From positions 36,246 to 100,245 of the forward strand of contig JAIELX010000027.1 in the NCBI GenBank assembly GCA_019752635.1: a DNA stretch of 64,000 nt. The letters are read 5' to 3'. Origin of the DNA: Candidatus Obscuribacterales bacterium. GTDB taxonomy: Bacteria > Cyanobacteriota > Vampirovibrionia > Obscuribacterales > Obscuribacteraceae. Below the pieces are notes generated by a model. It saw only the letters and a program-made list of their open reading frames with translations, was not told the DNA's origin and did not search any database. Position numbers and translations under genes: made by a program. Below, in pieces: positions 7,951-18,300 of this stretch; position 1 is the first letter of the stretch; every line of letters starts with the position of its first letter.

Positions 7951-9816
7951 TTACTTAACCGAAAAGATCAGGATGCTCACCACTTTCGGTGGCGTGTTGC
8001 CGGAGCCTCTGGCAAGTTGGAAACCGACCTGACTGATCGGATAGATGTAGTTCTGTCCCATCCCCGACGTAGGCTCTTGAAGCAAGAACGCCGGTTCGCC
8101 GAACTTTTCTTTAACACGTTCAAGTGAATCACCCGGTGCAACACCAAAGTCTGGTGCCACCAGAGTCGGATCGAATATTCTTATAGCGTCGAGCAATCCG
8201 TTGCGGAAGAACAGCTGCAGCGCTGTGGTTCCGGTTTCGGGTTTCTTCCATGTCATTACCGACCAGCGGTTGATCTTTTGCTCTTTGAGCTGGCCCATGT
8301 TTGATAACGCTGAGGCGACTTGCATTTGCGAAGTGCCCAGACTGACAAGCGGAATGCCTGTGGCAACGTTGGGTGGTAGCAGTGCAATGGTTTCTCGCTT
8401 CTCGACGCTGCACCGGTCCAACATCATTTGATTGTAGAGTTGACCGGCTATTGCATTGGCACGGCCGGGCGACGTGGCTCCTTGCTGTTTTCGCAACGTG
8501 GAGCTTGCGTCTTCTATGGAGAGTATCTGGGCTGGAATGGCGTTACCGGGCAGCTTGTAGCCGCCTGCGGCTCCACCGGCAATTGCTCCCGCCGTGTTCG
8601 CGTAGCCGGATTGGGCTGGCGTTCGTCTTGCAGACATTGGCGCCGGGGACGGCGCGTAATACGGTTTATTCTGCGCTTGAGCAATCTGAATGTCTTTCAG
8701 TTTGGTCGTAATGCTTTCGGCGGCTTGGCGGAAATCATGAACCGTCGGGCGTTCATCGACTATCTGAAGCTGACGGGGACCGCTGTAGAATTTCGCCTTT
8801 TGCTTCAGATCTCCTCCTGATACCGTCGTAACGTTCGACTGGGGGGCTGCGGATTTTTTCTCCGCCGGAGCCTCCATGGCGCGTTGCGCCTCTTCCATCC
8901 TCTTTGCCGCACCATACATGCGCCCGATGGCTGCCTGCAGATCCGGTGGTTGTTGCGCAATTTGGTTTTGCTGGCGTGCTCTGGCGGACGAGGAGTTAAA
9001 CGGCTGGGAGCCCGCTTGTCGCGGCGCTAAGGCATTTTCACCGGGTTGGTGAACGAATTTGCCCATGTTTGTTGCGGGCATACCGGAGGCGCGACTGTTT
9101 TTATCCATGCCGTCGCTGGAGGACATGTCCTTGTCCCAGATCCCCAGACGATCCGCGTCTGCTTTTGCCAATTGTCCCGCGTCTCGCGCTTTGCCCGATC
9201 CCCTCAGTAAATTGCCGCCCTTCCAGCTGTCAATGGCGGATTCTTCGTCGGCGAGTGATTGACCTGCTGCGGCGCCGGACAGACTGCCCGTGCCGCTGCC
9301 GGACGGCGCGCCGTAATATGGCGGCGGCTCCGGGGCGGACTCGCCTTCATTGCCGAAAGTTTTCGCTGCTAACGTGTCCGTTCTTGTCGTTGGCGGCAGA
9401 ACTCGTAACGAAGGCGTCGCTTGTTGGTTGAAGATCTTTCCTGTCTCTTTCGGCCGAATGGCCAGCGCATAATCCACGCCTGCGCTTTCCTTCTGTTGCT
9501 CGGCCGACGCCTGCTTCGGTGCAGGCTTGGCGATTGCGATTTGAGGAATGCTCATCACTCTATTGAAGATGCGTTCCAGCAACGCGACTCCGGCTTCGGG
9601 GGCGGAGATCTTGTTGAACGAGACATTACCTTTCAATTGCGAGCGAGATGTCGATGCTGTTGGAGGTTGACTGAATGCAGGACAAGCGAAGGAGCCTGAT
9701 AGTAACGACACCAGTAACAGGGGCGTCATTGTCGATCGCAACAATCCGCGCATTGTTTCAGTGCGCGAAACTCGTCGGCGCCAACTTCGTTTTGCAGTCA
9801 GAACTCCAATCTTCAT
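7951..9816 (-). CDS. Secreted low-complexity protein sharing motifs with the VIT/VWA protein
   Basis: A 621-residue protein of unknown function. A signal peptide is visible (Arg-rich n-region, hydrophobic core around residues 28-46, cleavage near AFSQ). The middle is rich in Ala, Gln, Ser and Pro. Two motifs recur in the divergent VIT/VWA protein: MGKFVHQPG near residue 251 and DERPTVHDFRQA near residue 350. The C-terminal 150 residues look folded and contain PGDSLERVKEKFGEP, a BamE-like pattern. Its ATG overlaps the response regulator stop by 4 bases (ATGA), which shows translational coupling to the two-component system. I infer an envelope or surface role together with the VIT/VWA protein. 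Confidence 0.75.
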   Translation of the reverse strand: MKIGVLTAKRSWRRRVSRTETMRGLLRSTMTPLLLVSLLSGSFACPAFSQPPTASTSRSQLKGNVSFNKISAPEAGVALLERIFNRVMSIPQIAIAKPAPKQASAEQQKESAGVDYALAIRPKETGKIFNQQATPSLRVLPPTTRTDTLAAKTFGNEGESAPEPPPYYGAPSGSGTGSLSGAAAGQSLADEESAIDSWKGGNLLRGSGKARDAGQLAKADADRLGIWDKDMSSSDGMDKNSRASGMPATNMGKFVHQPGENALAPRQAGSQPFNSSSARARQQNQIAQQPPDLQAAIGRMYGAAKRMEEAQRAMEAPAEKKSAAPQSNVTTVSGGDLKQKAKFYSGPRQLQIVDERPTVHDFRQAAESITTKLKDIQIAQAQNKPYYAPSPAPMSARRTPAQSGYANTAGAIAGGAAGGYKLPGNAIPAQILSIEDASSTLRKQQGATSPGRANAIAGQLYNQMMLDRCSVEKRETIALLPPNVATGIPLVSLGTSQMQVASALSNMGQLKEQKINRWSVMTWKKPETGTTALQLFFRNGLLDAIRIFDPTLVAPDFGVAPGDSLERVKEKFGEPAFLLQEPTSGMGQNYIYPISQVGFQLARGSGNTPPKVVSILIFSVK

Positions 9817-10541
9817 GACGACACTCCTGCGCCTCCCGGCTTCGTTTCAAATAGTTTGGATTCCCAGTCGTCCAACTCGGATTGATTGAGCAGACCACGT
9901 CTGTATGAAATGTGCACCGCGCGGCAGCGCTGGTTGTATTCCACATCTTGTTGCTCGCCTCTTCCGGGGATTGCCAGTTTGGAGTAGAGCGACTTTAATC
10001 TTGATTGAACAGCTTTTTCCGTCAGGTAGAGGCGCCTTGCAATAGTTGAATCAGTGAGACCCAACGCGATGCAGACAAGCGCTTCGTATTCGGCCGCCGT
10101 TAAGCTTGTGGCTCTGTTCTGCGTGCGTTGAATCACACGAGAGATACCGGGGTGAATCCAGCAGTCTCCAGAGATGACAGCCTTTGCGGCTTCAATGACT
10201 TGCTCGTTGGACGCGCTCTTCAGCACATAACCAAACACACCGTCCGGCGGAACTACTTTCCAGAGCTGGCGAACATAAACTTCGTCGGAGAAATTGGACA
10301 GTATTATGACGCCGCTGGTGGGAAGCTGTTTCAGAATTGCTTCTGCCGCTTTGATCCCTGACAGTTGCGGCATTTTGATATCAAGGAAGATCAAATTAGG
10401 TTTGATCTTTACTGCCGCGTCAACCGCTGCTTGCCCATCGGACACTTCATGCACCGGTCCCTGGTCCGAGATGTTCTTCTCCAGGAGATCCTTCAACCAG
10501 TTGCGATCCCTATCTTCGTCATCGGCAATGAGAATTGTCAT
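9813..10541 (-). CDS. LuxR/NarL-type response regulator
   Basis: A 242-residue response regulator. The receiver domain (1-125) has the acidic pair (ADDED), the phospho-acceptor Asp in LIFLDIKMP, Ser in LSNFSDE and Lys in GYVLKSAS. The C-terminal part (about 145-200) is a GerE-type helix-turn-helix (LTAAEYEALVCIALGL, then KAVQSRLKSLYSKL), somewhat divergent and followed by a 40-residue tail. It overlaps both neighbours by 4 bases: the CHASE2 kinase upstream and the secreted 621-residue protein downstream. The kinase is its obvious partner. The palindrome at 12480-12493 between this operon and the VIT/VWA gene is a candidate target. Confidence 0.9.
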   Translation of the reverse strand: MTILIADDEDRDRNWLKDLLEKNISDQGPVHEVSDGQAAVDAAVKIKPNLIFLDIKMPQLSGIKAAEAILKQLPTSGVIILSNFSDEVYVRQLWKVVPPDGVFGYVLKSASNEQVIEAAKAVISGDCWIHPGISRVIQRTQNRATSLTAAEYEALVCIALGLTDSTIARRLYLTEKAVQSRLKSLYSKLAIPGRGEQQDVEYNQRCRAVHISYRRGLLNQSELDDWESKLFETKPGGAGVSS

Positions 10542-12415
10542 ACTTTCTTTTCCAGTCCTTTCAGTCCTTCAGCCTCTCGTAAAACCAGTGTTGCACTCAC
10601 TATAAACTCTGTACCACTTCCAAACTGCTTTGGTTTGGTCCACTCTACTCCAGCCCCGACCAGGGCTGCCCTATGCCGAATATTCAGCAGTCCATGCGAA
10701 TCGGGACGAATGGCTCGGGGGTCGATGCCTTTGCCGTTGTCCGTAACTTTGATTTCCAGGATTTCGCCTTTTTTCTCTATTATGACGTCCACCCTGCTTG
10801 CCGCCGAGTGTTTCCTGACATTGTTCAGGGATTCCTGGACAATTCTATATAGCTGCAATTTAGCGAAATCGGATACCTCATTTTCCTGCACTTCGTCGCC
10901 GATAATGTCGAAGTTGCCAGCAACGCCCGTCTCTCGTTCCAGCATTCGCACTAGATTTTCCAACGCGGGAAGGAAACCCATTGTTTCAAGCACTGATGGA
11001 TGGAGATCGTTAATTACGCGTCTCATCTCTGAAATAGCGTCGTCCAGCTTCACTCGCATTTGCCGCGGAGAAGAGCTGTCGCTGAACTCGACCGACATGT
11101 CGTCTACCATACGGGCAATACTGGAGAGCGCGGGGAGAGTCTCGTCGTGCAGATCGCCTGCAATGCGCTTGCGCTCTTCTTCTGCTCTCACCTGCATCAT
11201 TTCGCGCGCTGCGGCCAATTCCCTGTTTCGCTGGCGCAGATCGGTATCCAAATTGATCACCGTGCCTAGAATGAAACCGGAGGCAATCATGGCCAGCGGC
11301 GATACTACGGGCAGTGCCACGTGCAGGAATTGGAACGAGATTTGAGCTAACGTCATCAAGATGACGCCGGATAGCAGCATCGCCAGAGCGCGCTTGCCCA
11401 TGGGCAATGCGGAAGCGATGGCGCCGACTAGTGCGCCTGTGATTAGTAGAAACTGTTTGGCGTAGGGCTTCGGGAAACTTGTAATGATTTCGTTGTTAAT
11501 TACTGTTGCCAGTGCGTCCGCGTGGATGACCGTGTCGGGGGGATCTTGTCGGAAAGGCGCTTTCGGCCTGGCCGGGTCCATTCGTCTTGGTGTCAGCGTC
11601 GAGCCGATGAAGACCACCCGGTTGTCGAAGGATTCCGGCTTGAAGTTAGCTTGCAGCACTTCGCTCATGGGATACATGTCGTAGGTTACGTTGTGGTAAT
11701 TGATGTATCCAGCCTGGTCCGGCCGCAGAGTCGTCAATCTATTGACGTAGTCAACCCCGGTGGACCTGTAGGCATTGACTATGGCGTGGGTTAATGAGGA
11801 GACCTCGTGAACGCCCGCCAACTCCGGCTGGTCTGTATCCGAGCTTTGCCGCGGCAGCCTGAGAACAAAGCCGCCCGGCTCCTTTGGCAGTTCGTGGTAG
11901 CCGTAAGCTGCCGCGTGGACCAGGAAATCCGCTGCCGGCAGGTCCGTGCTGCCTTCCAGACTGCCGAACAGGGCAAGAACCACATTGCGATGCCGTCTGA
12001 TAGCGCTTACTAGTTCCTGGTTTGCGGCTCCGCGCAGATCAAGGTCTATCACCACCAGAGTAGGATGTCCTTCTTCGATCTTGTTTACGAGGTCGGCAAG
12101 AGCTTTTTGCGAATCTTCGTCGTTGAAACGCGCGAAACCGAGGTCAAATTGAGAGTTTTCGTCGAAGGCTACCAGCGCAATGGATTTTAACGCCCGGGTC
12201 TCATACTTCGGGAATGAAGGCAGCGCCGATAGGCGCTCAGCTATTTTGTATCGCCATTCCAACATTCCGGTTTCAAGGGCCTCCAACAGCGGCGAATCGC
12301 TGTAGAAAAGAGATAGAAGACACCCCGCCAGGGCGCCAAAAAACAGGCGCTGGAACAGGAGCCGATGTCTTCCATCGACCTTGGTGACTTCAATTAAGGA
12401 ATTTAGACGGTTCAA
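10538..12415 (-). CDS. CHASE2-domain sensor histidine kinase (NarX/DegS-type)
   Basis: A 625-residue membrane kinase. An N-terminal membrane segment at about 22-40 is followed by an extracytoplasmic CHASE2 domain to about 320 (VVIDLDLRG, VVFIGST motifs), then three closely spaced membrane helices (about 322-395). A HisKA_3 dimerisation domain has the phospho-acceptor His in RIAGDLHDETLPAL, and the ATPase has the N box (QESLNNVRKHS), DNGKGI and GLLNIRHRA. This architecture is typical of kinases paired with LuxR-type regulators, and the gene for one overlaps the stop. The ligand of CHASE2 domains is generally unknown. Divergent from the VIT/VWA gene. Confidence 0.92.
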   Translation of the reverse strand: MNRLNSLIEVTKVDGRHRLLFQRLFFGALAGCLLSLFYSDSPLLEALETGMLEWRYKIAERLSALPSFPKYETRALKSIALVAFDENSQFDLGFARFNDEDSQKALADLVNKIEEGHPTLVVIDLDLRGAANQELVSAIRRHRNVVLALFGSLEGSTDLPAADFLVHAAAYGYHELPKEPGGFVLRLPRQSSDTDQPELAGVHEVSSLTHAIVNAYRSTGVDYVNRLTTLRPDQAGYINYHNVTYDMYPMSEVLQANFKPESFDNRVVFIGSTLTPRRMDPARPKAPFRQDPPDTVIHADALATVINNEIITSFPKPYAKQFLLITGALVGAIASALPMGKRALAMLLSGVILMTLAQISFQFLHVALPVVSPLAMIASGFILGTVINLDTDLRQRNRELAAAREMMQVRAEEERKRIAGDLHDETLPALSSIARMVDDMSVEFSDSSSPRQMRVKLDDAISEMRRVINDLHPSVLETMGFLPALENLVRMLERETGVAGNFDIIGDEVQENEVSDFAKLQLYRIVQESLNNVRKHSAASRVDVIIEKKGEILEIKVTDNGKGIDPRAIRPDSHGLLNIRHRAALVGAGVEWTKPKQFGSGTEFIVSATLVLREAEGLKGLEKKV

Positions 12416-12479
12416 TCGCTTGTAACTGCCCGACTGGCATAACTCCAGCCGATCTAAGTGTAACCCGGGTCAGCCTTTC

Positions 12480-12493
12480 TTTTCCCGGGAAAA
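12480..12493. promoter_or_regulatory. Perfect palindrome in the divergent CHASE2-kinase / VIT-VWA promoter region
   Basis: TTTTCCCGGGAAAA is a perfect 14-base palindrome in the 188-base region between two divergent start codons. A second partial copy, CTTTTCCCGG, lies at about 12514-12523, roughly three helical turns downstream. There is no T-run, so it is not a terminator of either gene. I infer an operator, with the LuxR-type regulator of the same locus as the first candidate. Confidence 0.4.
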
Positions 12494-12603
12494 ACCCTAG
12501 AGGGACAGAATAGCTTTTCCCGGAGCATTTTCGCTTCTGATTCTGTAGTCTGTTTTCATGGGTCTACAGGGGGCAAAAGTTTGTTCCAGCTGAGGTTTAA
12601 GCA

Positions 12604-15135
12604 ATGAAATTCAAATCTATATCGACCATTCTTGCCACAGCTGCAGTGGCGGTGGCTTCTCCGGCTGCCCATGCCGCAGGCATGATTGTCATCGATCCGA
12701 TTATAGGCGGTGGCATCGTTCCTCGCCCTGTTCCCATTGTTCGACCCGGGCATAGGCCTCCAACCTTGCCACCTTTGCTGAGAGGTCAAGTGAGCTTCGG
12801 TCTTCGTTTGCAAGATGCCGATATAAAGGTAGATATTTCCGATCAGGTTGCCAAAACCTACATTACTCAGACCTTCGTGAACGACACCGATCAGAATCTG
12901 GCCGGCACGTACCTTTTTCCGCTACCGGAAGACACTACCTTTAGCTCCTTTTCTCTGCATATAGATGGCAAGCCTGTTGAAGGCAAAATTCTCGAAGCGA
13001 AAGAAGCTCGACAACAGTATGAAGAGATTGTGCGGCGCATGGTTGACCCGGGGCTGCTTGAATTTGCTGATTACAAAACCGTCAGAGCAAGAATTTTCCC
13101 GATACCTGCGCACGGCACCAAGAAGGTTGAACTTGAGTATACTCAGGTGCTGAAAGCTGAAAACGGAATGATTAAGTATCGTTTTCCGCTGAAAACCGAA
13201 GGTGAGGCCGGCTCCACCGAAGAGGTGAACATCAACCTCAAGCTGAACAGTAAATCTGGAATTCGCACAATCTGGTCACCCAGCCATACTATTACGTCCA
13301 GGCGCGACGGCGAACACAAAGCGCTGATTTCATTTGCAGGAAAGGATGTGATTCCCGAAAAGGACTTCCTGCTGTATTACAGCGTGTCGGATAAAGATCT
13401 TACCGCCAATTTGCTCACGCAAAAGAACACGGGTGAAGACGGCTATTTCATGATGACCCTGACTCCACCTGTTGAAGCGAAGCAAGTCATAAATAAAGAC
13501 ATTGTACTTGTTGCGGATACATCGGGCTCTATGAAAGGGCAGCGGATGGATCAAACCAAGAAGGCGCTGAAGTATCTGGTCAATGCCTTTGGTCCGACAG
13601 ACCGGTTCGCCGTGGTCCGATTTGCAACAGATGTGGATTCGTTTAAGCCGCAACTGGTTAATGCCACTCCCGATAATAAGAAGGCTGCAATTGAGTTTAT
13701 TGATGATATGGAGGCTTCCGGTGGCACCAATATTGGTGACGCGCTGAAGACCGCCAGCAATATGCTGAGCCAGCCTGGCGATACGCGGCCGGCATACATG
13801 GTTTTGATGACCGATGGCGAACCGACTGTCGGCGAAACCACCGTGCCGGGCTTGCTGAAGATCGTTGGCAGCAAGCGCGATATTCGAGTGTTTGACTTCG
13901 GTGTCGGTTACGACCTTAACACTAAGCTGTTGAACAAGCTCGCAGATGAACATCATGGTACGTCTCAGTATGTGGAGCCGAACGAGAATATTGAAGTAGA
14001 GTTGTCGAACTTCTATGACAAGATTAAAGCGCCCGTTCTCTCCGACGTTAAGATTGCATACAACGGCATAACCGTTAAGGATGTTTACCCTCGCTCGGTG
14101 AAAGACATCTTTGCCGGCAATCAAGTCATGCTCATGGGCAAGTACAAGGGCTCCGGTGATGCGACTGTGCAACTAACCGGCACCGTAAATGGTGTCGCCA
14201 AATCGTACTCGTTTCCGCTCAAATTCGAAGATGCACGCAGCGGACACGGCTATCTCCCGCGTTTGTGGGCGATGCGACGTATTGGCCACCTTACCGACGT
14301 TGCGCAGGACAATGGCGACAACAAGGAAGTTGTTGATGAAATTATTGATCTCTCCAAAAAATACGGCATCATTTCCGCCTACACCTCGTTTCTTGTGACT
14401 GACCCCAACGAGTCGGCGCAGAGAATCACGCGTAACACGCCGATGCCGGTACCGATCACGGGTATGGGCGAGGGAAGCGCCGGCGGTGCCAGCACCAATG
14501 TTCGCGGTGCTCTCAGCTCGCGCTTGCGTCAAGACCGGTCGCTTGCGAGCGCGCCGCACTCCGCCTCTAGCCCTGCGCCTCGCAGAGCCGGCGGCGGTGG
14601 GTCCGGTGAGGGTTGGTACAGTGCTCAGCCTCAAGGTCAAATTGCGGATGGTCGGCCTGTAGTCCGGGATTTCCGTGAGGCGCCATCGCTGCCACCGACG
14701 ACCATGGGCAGGTTTGTCCATCAACCGGGCAATTCAATGGTTGCATTTGAAGGACTGTATGCCGACGCTGGTGCTCTCGGTGCCAAAATGGCGGCTGCGC
14801 CACATAGCGGCGCGTCCGCCGTGCGCAAGTCGAAAGCAATGAACGAGTTCAAGAACTCAATCGCCATGAAAGAGGAGTCTGCCGATAAGGACCAGCAAAG
14901 CGCAATCAAGACTGTTGATGATAAAACCTTCTATCTGCGCAACGGATTCTGGACCGACAGCTCGTATGATGAGAAGAAATCACCTAAGCCGCAAGTAATC
15001 AGCTTCGGCACGCCGGAGTACTTCGATCTGGTCAGCAAGGTCCCCGGTATCTCCAAGTATCTGTCAGTGGGACGTCAGGTCATTATCAACCTGAACGGAC
15101 ATTGCTACAAGATAGTGTTTAAGGCACAAGCCTAA
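12604..15135 (+). CDS. Secreted VIT and VWA domain protein (inter-alpha-trypsin inhibitor heavy chain-like)
   Basis: An 843-residue exported protein. It has a signal peptide of 24 residues ending AAHA, a VIT domain at about 60-190 (TYLFPLPEDTTFSSF, then EAKEARQQYEEIV) and a von Willebrand factor A domain at about 297-480 with a full metal-ion site (DTSGSMKG, GGTNIGD, LMTDGEPT). A beta-rich region, a Gly/Ala/Ser-rich linker with the shared motifs DGRPVVRDFREA and MGRFVHQPG (about 675-705), and a small C-terminal domain (KTFYLRNGFWTDSSYD) follow. VWA domains bind protein ligands through the metal ion. The gene is divergent from the CHASE2 kinase operon and followed by a terminator, so it is transcribed alone. 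I infer a surface or periplasmic adhesion or stress role. Confidence 0.88.
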   Translation: MKFKSISTILATAAVAVASPAAHAAGMIVIDPIIGGGIVPRPVPIVRPGHRPPTLPPLLRGQVSFGLRLQDADIKVDISDQVAKTYITQTFVNDTDQNLAGTYLFPLPEDTTFSSFSLHIDGKPVEGKILEAKEARQQYEEIVRRMVDPGLLEFADYKTVRARIFPIPAHGTKKVELEYTQVLKAENGMIKYRFPLKTEGEAGSTEEVNINLKLNSKSGIRTIWSPSHTITSRRDGEHKALISFAGKDVIPEKDFLLYYSVSDKDLTANLLTQKNTGEDGYFMMTLTPPVEAKQVINKDIVLVADTSGSMKGQRMDQTKKALKYLVNAFGPTDRFAVVRFATDVDSFKPQLVNATPDNKKAAIEFIDDMEASGGTNIGDALKTASNMLSQPGDTRPAYMVLMTDGEPTVGETTVPGLLKIVGSKRDIRVFDFGVGYDLNTKLLNKLADEHHGTSQYVEPNENIEVELSNFYDKIKAPVLSDVKIAYNGITVKDVYPRSVKDIFAGNQVMLMGKYKGSGDATVQLTGTVNGVAKSYSFPLKFEDARSGHGYLPRLWAMRRIGHLTDVAQDNGDNKEVVDEIIDLSKKYGIISAYTSFLVTDPNESAQRITRNTPMPVPITGMGEGSAGGASTNVRGALSSRLRQDRSLASAPHSASSPAPRRAGGGGSGEGWYSAQPQGQIADGRPVVRDFREAPSLPPTTMGRFVHQPGNSMVAFEGLYADAGALGAKMAAAPHSGASAVRKSKAMNEFKNSIAMKEESADKDQQSAIKTVDDKTFYLRNGFWTDSSYDEKKSPKPQVISFGTPEYFDLVSKVPGISKYLSVGRQVIINLNGHCYKIVFKAQA

Positions 15136-15176
15136 CGCGAAAACAGCGTGGCGACTGTCTTGATCATCATTACCGG

Positions 15177-15209
15177 AAGGCGGCGGAGTAACCAACTCCA
15201 CCGCCTTTT
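15177..15209 (+). terminator. Rho-independent terminator after the VIT/VWA gene
   Basis: An AAGGCGG-c-GGAGT arm pairs with ACTCC-a-CCGCCTT around a 6-base loop, and TTTT follows. It lies 41 bases after the stop codon, and it separates the VIT/VWA gene from the kinase gene downstream. Confidence 0.75.
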
Positions 15210-15328
15210 CCCTTCTGCGGGGGTGCAGGCAAGGCGAAAAAAAACATGACTGCGATTTTTCGAAAGGCGAGTGTTTCTGTTCCGGCGGGAACAACTAATT
15301 ATGAACCCCTGATCAGAGCGATGCCTTA

Positions 15329-18300
15329 ATGGAGCTGGTTGAGGACGACATTTTAGACGAGCGCTGGCGCATCAGGAGGCGCCTGGGAGAGGGCGGCTTT
15401 GGCACAGTTTACGAGGCTACCGATGAGCAGCTTGGACGCACCGTAGCCATTAAGGTTCTGCGAGATTCATTGTTGACCGATGTCCCCATTCGAAGACGGT
15501 TCCTTCGGGAGGGGAAAATATTGGCGACCGTTCAATCACCGAATCTGGTGCGTCTCTTCTCCGTAAACCTCAGTAGCAGCGGAATGTTGTACCTGGTCAT
15601 GGAGCTGCTCTCCGGGCGTACTGTGAGAGCTACGCTCATAGACCGCGGTCGAATTCCCGAGGAGGAAGCGCTACGCATCGCCCGTGACATTGCCGAGGCT
15701 CTGACAACCTTAGAATCATTCGGTGTAGTACACCGAGATTTGAAGCCCGATAATGTGATGTTGGATCGCACGGCTAGTGGCGAAATTCGGACCAAAGTCC
15801 TGGATTTTGGTCTGTCGGCATTGAGGTCCAAAGACATTAAGGACTCCTATGCCACTACTGAAGGTACCATGATTGGCAGCGTGTATTACATGGCGCCGGA
15901 AAATTGCATGGGACAAAAGGCAGATGTTCGCGGAGATTTCTATTCTCTTGGATGCTTGCTTTACGAGAGTCTGACCGGCCAGCCGCCATTCTACGCGAAT
16001 GATCCTGTTGCTGTGGTCTTTAAGCAAGTAAACGATCCGATGCCGGAATCACCTTTGAAGACCTGCGGAGTAAGTGCCGGTACTCGACAGTTGCTACTCC
16101 AACTTCTTCAGAAGGAACCGGCATTGCGTTATCAAAGCGGTGCGGAGTTGCTCGACGCGATCGATTCTTGTATGTCGGGAACTGCTCCACAGGGGCTCAG
16201 CTCGGTGAGCTCTCGTCCCCCGCAGAGGAACCCCTTTCTTAGGTTTCTCTTGCCCGCTGCGGCACTGGTAATCTCTGCCGGCATTTGTGCCGGTATCACG
16301 ATTCATATAAGTAGGCAGAGCCGTCCGTCGTTTCTGGTTGACGACACCAAAAACAGCTCGATAGTCTCCTGGTGCGACAAGATTCTTACAGAGAAAAAAG
16401 ATGACGCAACATTGATTCAGCTGAACGATCAGTTGCGAAGCATGCCTCCTTCGTCAGCAAGGGCGAAACTTGCGTCGAAATTCGATTCTTACTATCCCCG
16501 TTTCGAATACCCGGTAAAATCGTTGGTCGCCGCTCTTAACACTAAGACAGGGGCGATGACGGACAGGGAGTGGGATTCTGTCTTGCGCGCATTGCAACGT
16601 CTGCGAAAGCTTCGTCTGAGTGTTTTGCAGCAAGGTCTTAGTATGGCTATCCTCAGGTGTTCCTTTAAAGGTTCTGGACCTGATGACCCTGGTATATCCT
16701 GGAATACTCGGCGGAGGGAGGCTGCTGCAATTCTTGCAGAAAGTGGTTCGTTGTGGGACACGAATGAAGCCGTCAAGCAAGCGGGCTCGTTGGTCTTCGA
16801 AGGCGGAGATGATTCGGATCTTAAGGTGAGCCTTATCCTTGTTTCCGTTGCCCTAAGGGTGGACCAGTCGGAGCGTGACTTCTTACTTCGATATGTAGCT
16901 CCGACCTTGGAGAGTGCTCCTGTTGCGGTTTTGCAAGCGAACGACCAGCTTCTGTCGGCCGTTTTCGAAAATGTCCGCAACGCCAAGAATCAGCAGGTCA
17001 TGGACCAATTGTCGGGACCGATGTTCCGAGTGAAAAGGGCTACCTGCAGCGACGTTCAATTGGCTGATTGGTGTTTTAGTCGTGGCAATGAAATTCAGGG
17101 ATTCAACATTCGTGCTGCCGGGGCATGGTGGAATCGCGCCGTTGAACTGTATGAGCGGTCTAACAACGCGGATTCAAGGTATATAGGCTCGCTTCTCAAC
17201 CGCTCTGGGTATCTTCTTCATGAGCAGCGGCTAGATCAGGCTAAAGCAACGCTGATGAAGGCGTGGAAGGCAATGCATTCTACGGCTCAGTATCCATTCA
17301 GCTTTAAGTTTCACTGGTGCCTCTTGGCTAATCGGTTGACTGATCGAGAGAGCCAGTCTCGGTTCGCGCAATTGGCAGATGACGTCAACGACCCGTGGTG
17401 GAACTCGACCGATGCAAACGAACGGATCGCTCTTGGGCGGATGCGGTGTGATTTTTACAATGGAGATAAGCAGAACGCGAAACTGGAAATTGTAGCCCGA
17501 AGAACTCTTCAGATTCCCGGAGATAAGAACACTCCGGACTCCGAGATTTCCATGTTGCAGAGTTATTTGTTCCGGAGCGTTTTGGACGTGAGACCATTTG
17601 ATCCACGCAAGGTGCAAAAGATTCTCCGTGAGTTGACGTTAGACGCTAGATCCTCCAAGGACGTTATCTCCGAATTCTATCGGCAGGCGTCTGTCGCAGC
17701 GATCGAGTCGGAAAGCCTCGGTCGAGACGGCACTTTCTTCCGATATTTTTTGCAAAGACAATTCGAGTTGCTGGGCGTAAGTCGCGATGTCGCGAATAAG
17801 TATGCACGCGCATCCTTCCTTGCCAGCTACGGCGACTACAATGAGGCTGAGCCGATCTTCAAGAGCATCATAAGAAGCCCTGGTTCCAAGGATTGGTCCG
17901 ACAATGTTTTCAGAGTTGTTGTGCACAACCTGATAACTTGCGACCTCTACACGGGACGTATCGAGGAAGCAATCGAAACGCTGGAGCTTGGATTGAAGCG
18001 CACTCCGACTACATATACTTTCATCCTGGGGGTTGACTGCTACCTTCGGAGTGGTTGCAGCGCTAGAAGTGCTGCAATGGCCGAACAGGCCGCGCTGAGT
18101 CGCGAAATTTCTCAGGAACAAGCTGCTCTCATTGCAAAAACTGTAAGGCTGATACAGGAGCGACCCGCTGAGGCAAGTCTTCCGCTGGCTGAACTCATGA
18201 AGGCAGGAGGTGATCCTTCCAGCCAGCTCTATTTGACGGTTCGTCTGCTTTTGGCATGGCAACTAGCGGAGGCGGACCGAATGAATGAAGCAAATCGGTA

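Noticed and set aside
10365..11345. Long 326-codon open frame on the plus strand antisense to the CHASE2 kinase
   Set aside because: Ser/Arg-rich translation without domains; it mirrors the codon pattern of the real kinase gene.
13330..14172. 280-codon open frame on the minus strand inside the VIT/VWA gene
   Set aside because: It lies wholly opposite the VWA domain, and its composition is that of an antisense shadow.
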